Below are positions 1 through 5,408 of a stretch of 5,408 nt of DNA, piece by piece. How positions within the stretch are numbered: position 1 is the stretch's first letter; each line of letters opens with the position of its first letter. Source of the DNA: Gemmatimonadota bacterium (lineage in GTDB: Bacteria; Gemmatimonadota; Gemmatimonadetes; Palauibacterales; Palauibacteraceae); NCBI GenBank assembly GCA_013042495.1, contig JABDQB010000113.1:1-5408 (forward strand), given 5' to 3'. Under the pieces are notes generated by a model. It saw only the letters and a program-made list of their open reading frames with translations, was not told the origin of the DNA and did no database searches. A program made the position numbers and the translations under genes.

Positions 1-1079
1 GGAACTTCGAGGGTCGGGTGAATCCACAGACTCGAGCCAACTACCTGGCGTCTCCACCGCTCGTGGTCGCCTATGCGCTTGCCGGCCGCATGGACCTCGA
101 TCTCACACGCGAGCCACTCGGCCAGGACCGCCAGGGCAAAGACGTCTTCCTGCGCGACCTCTGGCCCTCACAGCAAGAGGTCCGTGACACGATCCGAACG
201 TCGGTCCGCACGGAACACTACCGGGAGCAGTACGCCAGCGTGTTCGATGGTGACGAGGACTGGCGCGCCCTCCCTGTCCCTGCCGGCAATCGATACGCCT
301 GGGCGGAGGACTCCACGTATGTGCGGCAACCGCCGTTCTTCGATTCCATGTCCAGAGAGCCTGAACCGCTGCAGAACGTCAGCGGGGCCCGCGTCCTGGC
401 TCTGCTCGGCGACTCCGTGACCACCGATCACATCTCACCCGCGGGAGCGATCGCGCAAGATTCGCCGGCGGGACGCTACCTGATCGAGCATGGGGTGCCC
501 CCCGCGGATTTCAACTCGTACGGCTCACGACGTGGCAACCACGAAGTCATGATGAGAGGCACCTTCGCGAACGTCAGGCTGAGAAACCGCCTCGTCCCCG
601 GAGTCGAAGGAGGATTCACACGGCATATCCCATCCGGCGAGCAGCTGTCCATTTTCGACGCGGCCATGCGCTACGCCAGAGAAGGCGTGCCGCTGATCGT
701 CCTGGCGGGGCGCGAGTACGGAACGGGATCGTCACGCGATTGGGCGGCGAAGGGACCCAGTCTTCTCGGGATCCGCGTCGTGATCGCCGAGACCTACGAG
801 AGGATTCATCGCAGCAACCTCATCGGGATGGGCGTGCTGCCCCTCCAGTTCGCCGCAGGTCAGACCGCGGAATCCCTGGGCATCACCGGCGCCGAGATCT
901 TCGACGTGACCGGTATCGGCGGAGATATCGAGCCGGGCGATCACGCGGCGGTCAGAGCCTCGGCGGACGACGGAACGACCATCGATTTCGACGCGATCAT
1001 CCGCCTCGACACCGAGGTGGAAGTCGAGTACTACCGCAACGGAGGCATCCTGCAGACGGTGCTGAGGCAACTGGTATGA
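1..1079 (+). CDS. acnA: Aconitate hydratase A, 3' part (partial at left edge)
   Basis: C-terminal part of the TCA-cycle enzyme that interconverts citrate and isocitrate through cis-aconitate using a [4Fe-4S] cluster in the cytoplasm. The frame is open from base 3 (first two bases finish a codon) and gives 358 residues, about 40% of the usual ~900. It begins inside the conserved NFEGRV segment, so the GTG at 18 is an internal Val codon, not a start. Visible family motifs are LASPPLVVAYALAG, GDSVTTDHISPAGAI (bases 408-452), YGSRRGNHEVMMRGTFAN, and GREYGTGSSRDWAAKG (from 708). The Ser-Ser-Arg of the last (729-737) corresponds to the catalytic Ser/Arg of the mobile swivel domain. The three cluster cysteines lie upstream, outside the window, so completeness cannot be judged. 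Wording of the motifs fits AcnA/IRP1-type rather than AcnB, which has a different domain order; AcnD is less likely. The stop is TGA at 1077, and no clear terminator follows. Confidence 0.96.
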   Translation, partial: NFEGRVNPQTRANYLASPPLVVAYALAGRMDLDLTREPLGQDRQGKDVFLRDLWPSQQEVRDTIRTSVRTEHYREQYASVFDGDEDWRALPVPAGNRYAWAEDSTYVRQPPFFDSMSREPEPLQNVSGARVLALLGDSVTTDHISPAGAIAQDSPAGRYLIEHGVPPADFNSYGSRRGNHEVMMRGTFANVRLRNRLVPGVEGGFTRHIPSGEQLSIFDAAMRYAREGVPLIVLAGREYGTGSSRDWAAKGPSLLGIRVVIAETYERIHRSNLIGMGVLPLQFAAGQTAESLGITGAEIFDVTGIGGDIEPGDHAAVRASADDGTTIDFDAIIRLDTEVEVEYYRNGGILQTVLRQLV

Positions 1080-1092
1080 CGTCTCCGCGCGC

Positions 1093-1108
1093 GGGCCTGA
1101 CCCTTGCA
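1093..1108 (+). promoter_or_regulatory. Possible sigma-54-like (-24/-12) promoter
   Basis: In the 79-base gap between acnA and the peptidase gene, GGGCCTG is followed by four bases and then TTGCA. The -24 GG (1094-1095) and the -12 GC (1106-1107) are 12 bases apart, as sigma-54 sites require. The -12 box is perfect but the -24 box matches only 4 of 7 consensus bases. A start point near 1118 would leave about a 40-base leader before the ATG at 1159. A competing reading is a sigma-70 type -10 box, TAGAAT at 1111-1116, but no good -35 box lies upstream of it. In GC-rich DNA either could be chance. Confidence 0.22.
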
Positions 1109-1158
1109 GATAGAATGCGGCGTCTCATGACCCGCCCAACCCATGAACGGAGTGACCG

Positions 1159-3357
1159 ATGACCACTATCGGAGTAAGACATCTAGCGATCCTCGCGGCC
1201 TTACTGGCCGGTGCGTGTTCGTCCGCACCACCGCCCGAGACGGCTCCCGTACCGGTCCCGGTCGCCGAGATGGCACCGCCGCCCGCCGGCCTTCTGACCG
1301 CGCCTCAGGCAGCGGTTGACCACGCCGAAATGGTGGAGTTGACAGGCACCGAGATGGGAACGATGTGGACGTTCGAGAATCCACCTCTCGACTACTGGGA
1401 GGAAACATACGGTTTCCGGCCCAGCTCGGAATGGCTCGAGCACGTGCGGCTGGCATCGGTCCGCTACGGGGGCGGTTGCTCCTCGTCGTTCGTGTCAGCG
1501 GACGGACTCGTCATCACCAACAACCACTGTGCCCGCGGCTGCATCGACGCCGTATCCACGGATGAGAATGACTACCTGAACGATGGCTTCTACGCGGCGA
1601 CGCAAGGGGAAGAGCTCGTCTGCCCCAACCTGTACCTCGACCAGCTGATCGAGATCGAGGACATCACGACCGAGCTCCGCGCCGTGGCGCAGGCCGGCAT
1701 GTCCGACACCGAAATCAATGCGGCGCGCGATGCCCGCGGCGAGGAGCTGACCGACGCTTGCGCAGCCGATACGGGTCTCGAGTGCCAGGTCGTATCGCTC
1801 TTCCACGGCGGTCAGTACAAGTTGTACAAGTTCCACCGTTACCCGACGGTCAAGCTCGTCTTCACACCCGAGATGCAGGCCGCCTTCTTCGGCGGGGACC
1901 CGGATAACTTCACGTACCCGCGGTACGACCTCGACATCACTTTCGTGCGGGCGTACGACGAGGACGGCGAAAGCCCGGCCTCGACGCCGCACTATTTCGA
2001 GTGGAATCCTGAAGGCGCGTCCGAGGGCGAGCTGGTGTTCGTGACCGGTAATCCGGGCTCGACGGCGCGGCAGATCACGCTCTCGCAGTACATGTACCAG
2101 AGAGAGATCTGGCATCCGATGTTGCTCGACCTGTTCGACCAGCGCCTGGAGGTCATGCACGCGATTCAGGCTGCCGATCCCGAGCGGGGACGGGCGATGC
2201 AGAATCAGATCTTCGGTTTCGAGAACACCCAGAAGCTGTTCCGAGGACAGCTGGGTGGCTTGCGCGACGTCGAGCTGACGGCCCGAAAGATCCGCTGGGA
2301 AAACGAATTCCGCGCTGCCGTGGAGGCGGATCCGGCGCTCGTCGCGGAGTTTGGTGATGTGTGGGACAACATCGCTGAGATCAACGAGAGCATGGCCCAG
2401 ATCGCGCCCACGGTCGTCATGAACAACCCGAATCTCCTGAATCCGTCCGCTCACCTGCAGATGGCAGCCCAATTGGGGCAGTACGTACAGATGGTGGCCA
2501 TGCCCGAGGACCAGCGTCCCCGCAACTTCGATAGCATGGAAGCGGGCATTCTGGATCCGGGTGAGATGCACATGGACCAGTCTCTCGGCATGCTCGCCGG
2601 TCGGCTGGCGCTCGCGCAGAAGTGGCTGCCGGCGGATGCGGCCCTCGTGCAGGCGCTGCAGCCTGGTGAAACGCCGATGGATGCGGCAGAGAGGTTCATT
2701 GAGTCCTCTCAGATGGGTGACGCGGCGTACCGTCAGTCCCTCATCGACGGTGGCATGGAGGCGATCCAGGCGAGCACGGATCCGCTCATCGAGCTCGTCC
2801 GCGCCATGCAGGCGGAGCAACAGGGAGTGATCGGCGCCTGGCAGTCGGCCAACGCGTCCGAGGAAGTCCAGAACGAGCGGTTCGCCTCGGCGCTGTTTGC
2901 CGTATACGGAACCGACCTGCCACCCGACGCCACGTTCACGCTGCGTATCACGGACGGGGTCGTGCAGCGCTATCAGTTCAACGGCACGTACGCCCCGGCT
3001 CAGACTTCGATCTACGGGCTGTACGGCCGGGCCGAGGAATTCGGGAACGAGATGCCTTGGACGCTCGCGCCTGCTTTCGAAGAGGCAAGAGGTACGGTGG
3101 ACATGGCCGTGCCGATCAACTTCGTGTCGACGAACGACATTACGGGCGGTAACAGCGGCAGCCCGGTGATCGACCAGGAAGCACGCTGGGTCGGCATCGC
3201 GTTCGACGGTAATGTCGAATCCCTGCCGAACGAGTTCCTGTTCGCCGCTCCGAACGGCCGAACGGTGTCTGTGCACTCTGCCGGGATCACTGAAGCCCTG
3301 AGGAGTGTCTACAACGCGGACGAGTTGCTCGACGAGCTTCTGAGCGGCTCCAACTAA
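1159..3357 (+). CDS. S46 family dipeptidyl-peptidase (DPP7-like), lipoprotein
   Basis: Serine exopeptidase of the S46 family (DPP7/DPP11/DAP BII), which removes dipeptides from peptide N-termini in the periplasm or at the outer membrane. It has 732 residues, near the usual ~700-720. Residues 1-20 are a signal peptide with a lipobox-like LAGAC, Cys20 being the candidate lipidated residue; a Pro-rich linker (24-43) follows. The catalytic His is His123 in TNNHC; most family members I recall have TNHHC. The Asp lies in GDPDNFTYPRYDLD (246-259, probably Asp259), and the Ser is Ser666 in TGGNSGSP. The residue 18 after the Ser is Gly684. Family knowledge puts Gly here in DPP7 types (hydrophobic P1) and Arg in DPP11 types (acidic P1). 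The region between about 300 and 600 is the helical domain that caps the active site. Six cysteines follow Cys20 (107, 124, 128, 155, 201, 209), possibly disulfide-bonded. The ATG start is supported by GGAG at 1149-1152, six bases upstream. The gene ends in TAA. Confidence 0.94.
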   Translation: MTTIGVRHLAILAALLAGACSSAPPPETAPVPVPVAEMAPPPAGLLTAPQAAVDHAEMVELTGTEMGTMWTFENPPLDYWEETYGFRPSSEWLEHVRLASVRYGGGCSSSFVSADGLVITNNHCARGCIDAVSTDENDYLNDGFYAATQGEELVCPNLYLDQLIEIEDITTELRAVAQAGMSDTEINAARDARGEELTDACAADTGLECQVVSLFHGGQYKLYKFHRYPTVKLVFTPEMQAAFFGGDPDNFTYPRYDLDITFVRAYDEDGESPASTPHYFEWNPEGASEGELVFVTGNPGSTARQITLSQYMYQREIWHPMLLDLFDQRLEVMHAIQAADPERGRAMQNQIFGFENTQKLFRGQLGGLRDVELTARKIRWENEFRAAVEADPALVAEFGDVWDNIAEINESMAQIAPTVVMNNPNLLNPSAHLQMAAQLGQYVQMVAMPEDQRPRNFDSMEAGILDPGEMHMDQSLGMLAGRLALAQKWLPADAALVQALQPGETPMDAAERFIESSQMGDAAYRQSLIDGGMEAIQASTDPLIELVRAMQAEQQGVIGAWQSANASEEVQNERFASALFAVYGTDLPPDATFTLRITDGVVQRYQFNGTYAPAQTSIYGLYGRAEEFGNEMPWTLAPAFEEARGTVDMAVPINFVSTNDITGGNSGSPVIDQEARWVGIAFDGNVESLPNEFLFAAPNGRTVSVHSAGITEALRSVYNADELLDELLSGSN

Positions 3358-3368
3358 ACTGCGTGAAA

Positions 3369-3408
3369 CGGGACAACATGACTGGCCCTATCGAGTCGTG
3401 TTGTCCCG
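3369..3408 (+). terminator. Hairpin just after the S46 gene, likely terminator
   Basis: A near-perfect 15-bp stem with one G-T wobble (3369-3383 pairing with 3394-3408) and a 10-base loop starts 11 bases after the TAA of the peptidase gene. Its core is GGGACAACA pairing with TGTTGTCCC. There is no U-tract after it on the plus strand. On the minus strand it is followed by a short TTT, so it may act in both directions. Position and stem strength suggest a role in ending the peptidase transcript or protecting its 3' end. Confidence 0.6.
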
Positions 3409-3437
3409 AATTCGCGAACCGGCGAGGCAGGCCACGT

Positions 3438-3481
3438 AAGCGAAGCCCCGGCGACCACTCTCGGTCGTCGGGGCCACGCTT
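3438..3481 (-). terminator. Hairpin behind ETF-QO, likely terminator
   Basis: A 12-bp stem with one G-T wobble (3445-3456 with 3463-3474) and a six-base loop is extended, across a two-base internal mismatch, by five more pairs (3438-3442 with 3477-3481). Read on the minus strand it begins about 30 bases after the TAG of the ETF-QO gene, and the inner stem is followed by TTCGCTT. This resembles GC-rich terminators with a weak U-tract. With the hairpin at 3369-3408 it gives the convergent gene pair one hairpin each. Confidence 0.6.
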
Positions 3482-3511
3482 GCCACGGCTGCCTGAATTC
3501 CCTCCCGGAAG

Positions 3512-5191
3512 CTACATTCTCTTGTAGGCCGGGCCGCTGCCTCCCTCCCTCGGTGTCCACCGCGGACCAATCACGTCAGTGGCCTTGCAGTCGATGCAGT
3601 TGGGAGCATTCACGACGAGACCGTCCTCTCCTGCCTCATAGACGCCCGCCGGGCACATGTGCTCGTAGAGCCCCTGCACTTCTGCTGGCAGGTCAGGTGA
3701 CGAAATCAGGTGCGAGGGGATGTCGTCCCGCGTCGCGTTCCCGGACCGGAACACCGCGTCGACCTTGCTGAGCGTGTACTCGCCGTCTGGAGAGAACTCA
3801 CGGGCCGGCGTCACCTCCCTCGGCTCAGCGGCATCCTCGTCGACGGAGATCCGCTTTCGGGGCCAGCGACCACCCGTGACGATCGACATCGCCGACCGGA
3901 AGCCGCCACGATAGAACCCCGACTTGAAAGCGGCTCGCATGTTCCGGCTACGATACAGGTCGCGCGAAATCGAGCTCGCGCGAACCATATCGTCGTACGG
4001 TGCCAGAGCGGCGCGATCGGACGCACCGCTCTTGAGAGCCTGGAAGGTCGCCCGCGCGGCATAGATCCCCGAGAACATCGCGTAGTGGATTCCCTTGAGA
4101 CTCGGGACATCCACGAAACCGGCCGCATCCCCGGCGATCAGTACGCCGTCCCCGTGCAAGCGCTCGGGAATGGCGTAGTACCCCCCTTCGGGAATCGTGC
4201 GGGCCCCCCACTCCACGCATTCTCCGCCATCGAGAATCTGCCGCACCAGGGGATGTCCTTTGAACCGTTGCAGCAGTTCGTGCACGTCCAGCGTGCTCTG
4301 CCGGTAATCCATACCGACGACCAGGCCGAGCGACACGAGATCGTCCCCCATCGGGTAGATCCAACTGCCGCCGAACGCATCCCGAGGCAGCGGCCAGCCG
4401 AGCGTGTGGATGACTCTGTCCAGGGGCCTGTCCACCTGCCACAGCTCTTTGACGCCCAGAGCGAAGATCTGGGGATTGGCCGAGCCTACCTGCTCGCGCC
4501 GAAGCCAGGACTGGCTGAGAGGACCCCGACTTCCCTCAGCGAGAACGGTGACCCGTGCGCCCAAATCCATGGCCGGCATGAATCCACTACCCGGCTGCCC
4601 CTCCCGGTTCAGCCCTGCGGGCGCCGTGCGCGCCCCGACGACCCGGTCCCCCTGCACGAGCAGAGCGTCGGCCGGAAAGCCCGTGAACACGTTGACTCCT
4701 GATTCCTCTGCCTTGCTCCCCAGCCACTGCACGACCTCGCAGATGGAGGCCACGTAGTTCCCATGGTTTCGCATCGGGGGAGGCGTCGGGATCTTCCGCT
4801 TCCCGGCTTCGGACAGCAGGTAGACACTCTCCGACGGCACGGCTCCCCGAAACGGCAAGTCTTCGCTCCTGATTCCCGGGAAGAGCTCCAGAAAGGCCGA
4901 AGGGTTCACGACCGCGCCCGAAAGACAATGCTCACCGAGCGCCGCCGCTTTCTCCAGGACGCCGATCTCGATCCCTTCCAGATCCCCTCCCTTCTCCGCA
5001 TCCTCCGCAGCAAGTCGAGACAATTCGATGGCACAGGCAAGCCCCGCCGGGCCACCGCCGACGATCAATACATCGAGCGGCACGGCTTCATCACCCGGTG
5101 CCTCGTCGACCAGAAAGCGGGCGGGGGGCAGATCGGGCTGGTAAGCGGAGGGGAGAATCTCCGAGCGGCCGGTTGGCTCTGTCGGCGTCAT
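3512..5191 (-). CDS. Electron transfer flavoprotein-ubiquinone oxidoreductase (ETF-QO)
   Basis: Membrane-surface flavoprotein that takes electrons from reduced ETF (loaded by acyl-CoA and other dehydrogenases) and passes them through FAD and an iron-sulfur cluster to the quinone pool. It has 559 residues, normal for bacterial members. Visible parts are the FAD-binding GGGPAG (45-50) and EKAAALGEHCLSGAVVNP (80-97). Next come LAEGSRG (217-223), GVKELW (246-251), HTLGWPL (262-268), and the second FAD segment LIAGDAAGFVDVPSLKG (351-367). The C-terminal ferredoxin-like domain has CPAGVYE (513-519), NCIDC (531-535) and a GGSGPAY ending, so this is a full ETF-QO, not a FixC that relies on separate FixX. 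Oddly, the position of the fourth cluster ligand, third Cys of CxxCxxC, is Thr538, so only Cys513, 532 and 535 remain. The ATG at 5191 is preceded by AGGAAG nine bases upstream. No etfAB genes are in view; the gene faces the peptidase gene and diverges from the next one. Confidence 0.95.
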   Translation of the reverse strand: MTPTEPTGRSEILPSAYQPDLPPARFLVDEAPGDEAVPLDVLIVGGGPAGLACAIELSRLAAEDAEKGGDLEGIEIGVLEKAAALGEHCLSGAVVNPSAFLELFPGIRSEDLPFRGAVPSESVYLLSEAGKRKIPTPPPMRNHGNYVASICEVVQWLGSKAEESGVNVFTGFPADALLVQGDRVVGARTAPAGLNREGQPGSGFMPAMDLGARVTVLAEGSRGPLSQSWLRREQVGSANPQIFALGVKELWQVDRPLDRVIHTLGWPLPRDAFGGSWIYPMGDDLVSLGLVVGMDYRQSTLDVHELLQRFKGHPLVRQILDGGECVEWGARTIPEGGYYAIPERLHGDGVLIAGDAAGFVDVPSLKGIHYAMFSGIYAARATFQALKSGASDRAALAPYDDMVRASSISRDLYRSRNMRAAFKSGFYRGGFRSAMSIVTGGRWPRKRISVDEDAAEPREVTPAREFSPDGEYTLSKVDAVFRSGNATRDDIPSHLISSPDLPAEVQGLYEHMCPAGVYEAGEDGLVVNAPNCIDCKATDVIGPRWTPREGGSGPAYKRM

Positions 5192-5335
5192 ATCCTCATT
5201 CTTCCTGTGCTTGCGGTCTCGGCGGTCGGTCGAGCAAAATGGGCTCTCGCTTCAGGGGTGTCCAGCCGTGCGAAGTGAAACCCCCGGCGGGACCGCGCCA
5301 CACCGCGGGGAAGAACAGAACCGGAGAATGCCAGA
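5192..5335. promoter_or_regulatory. Divergent intergenic region between ETF-QO and the right-edge gene
   Basis: These 144 bases lie between two diverging starts, so both promoters should be here. I see no convincing -35/-10 pair on either strand. The best plus-strand candidate, TTGCGG at 5211 with CAAAAT at 5235 (18-base spacing), is weak. The minus-strand ribosome site for ETF-QO is AGGAAG (plus-strand bases 5201-5206). No strong inverted repeat or operator-like palindrome stands out. Confidence 0.5.
5323..5326 (+). promoter_or_regulatory. Ribosome-binding site that fixes the GTG start at 5336
   Basis: GGAG sits nine bases before the GTG at 5336. The same frame has a TGA at 5276-5278 and no other start codon between that stop and 5336. 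The nearby ATG at 5328 is in another frame and runs into TGA after three codons. The next in-frame GTG (5357) lacks a comparable upstream site. Confidence 0.5.
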
Positions 5336-5408
5336 GTGAACCAGGTCGCCGTCGAGGTGAGGCCGCGTGCTTCCCGCGCCATCATTCGCTTCCTCAAGAC
5401 GGAATCAG
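5336..5408 (+). CDS. nhaA: Start of a plus-strand gene, probably NhaA-type Na+/H+ antiporter (partial at right edge)
   Basis: Only 24 codons are visible, starting at a GTG: the peptide ends ...RPRASRAIIRFLKTES. NhaA antiporters commonly open with a short charged segment of the form RP...RFL(K/R)xES followed by AGG and the first transmembrane helix, and this fits that pattern closely. NhaA is an inner-membrane protein that exports Na+ in exchange for H+. The diagnostic transmembrane part lies beyond the window, so the name rests on a short, recalled similarity. That a gene starts here is better supported, by the GGAG at 5323-5326 and the divergent arrangement with ETF-QO. No promoter is recognised. 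Confidence 0.5.
   Translation, partial: MNQVAVEVRPRASRAIIRFLKTES

Noticed and set aside
18..20. GTG at 18 as the start of a 353-residue protein.
   Set aside because: The frame stays open upstream and encodes the conserved NFEGR of aconitase, so the GTG is an internal Val codon of a truncated gene.
740..1162. A 140-codon plus-strand frame overlapping the end of acnA and the following gap.
   Set aside because: It is a very Arg-rich frame-shifted shadow of acnA with no motif; most of it lies in the conserved swivel domain of aconitase.
1495..3276. A 593-codon open frame on the minus strand opposite the S46 gene.
   Set aside because: It is in exact codon register with the sense gene, so its stops would need sense TTA, CTA or TCA codons, which are rare in GC-rich genes. 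Its Arg/His-rich product shows no domain, and the sense strand has clear catalytic motifs.
3710..4702. A 330-codon plus-strand open frame opposite ETF-QO.
   Set aside because: It has the same register effect as the frame opposite the peptidase gene; it shows no recognisable motif and lies wholly inside a well-supported gene.
5188..5397. A 69-codon minus-strand frame from a TTG whose TGA overlaps the ETF-QO ATG (ATGA), suggesting translational coupling.
   Set aside because: The start is a TTG with no convincing ribosome site, the product is Arg-rich with no motif, and it runs across the better-supported plus-strand start at 5336. The ATGA overlap is probably chance.

Overview
The window is GC-rich, gene-dense bacterial chromosome. 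It holds four protein-coding genes and two short hairpin-bearing or regulatory gaps. I see no mobile element, CRISPR array, tRNA or rRNA. The gene set fits an aerobic, respiring, protein-degrading Gram-negative-type bacterium: an AcnA-type aconitase, a lipoprotein S46 dipeptidyl-peptidase and an ETF-ubiquinone oxidoreductase. The combination and composition would suit Gemmatimonadota or a neighbouring phylum, but that placement is an inference from general knowledge, not shown by the sequence.

Layout, left to right. Positions 1-1079 (+) are the 3' part of aconitase (acnA), cut by the left edge. A 79-base gap contains a possible sigma-54-like element. Positions 1159-3357 (+) encode a complete S46 family serine dipeptidyl-peptidase with a lipoprotein-type signal. 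It carries the triad His123/Asp259 (or Asp257)/Ser666 and a Gly at the position expected to set P1 specificity, so it resembles DPP7 more than DPP11. Positions 3358-3511 form a convergent gap with two strong hairpins, one just behind each gene end. Positions 3512-5191 (-) encode a complete electron-transfer flavoprotein-ubiquinone oxidoreductase. Its C-terminal ferredoxin-like domain has only three of the four usual cluster cysteines. Positions 5192-5335 are a divergent intergenic region. From 5336 (+) a new reading frame begins, with a good ribosome-binding site and a start resembling NhaA Na+/H+ antiporters; the right edge cuts it after 24 codons.

The genes do not form one pathway. Aconitase (TCA cycle) and ETF-QO (electrons from acyl-CoA and other flavin dehydrogenases into the quinone pool) both serve aerobic oxidation. 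The S46 peptidase would supply dipeptides from extracellular protein, which are also burned through these routes. This is ordinary accessory-free core DNA. The observations most worth checking are the missing fourth cluster cysteine in ETF-QO and the motif details of the S46 peptidase.
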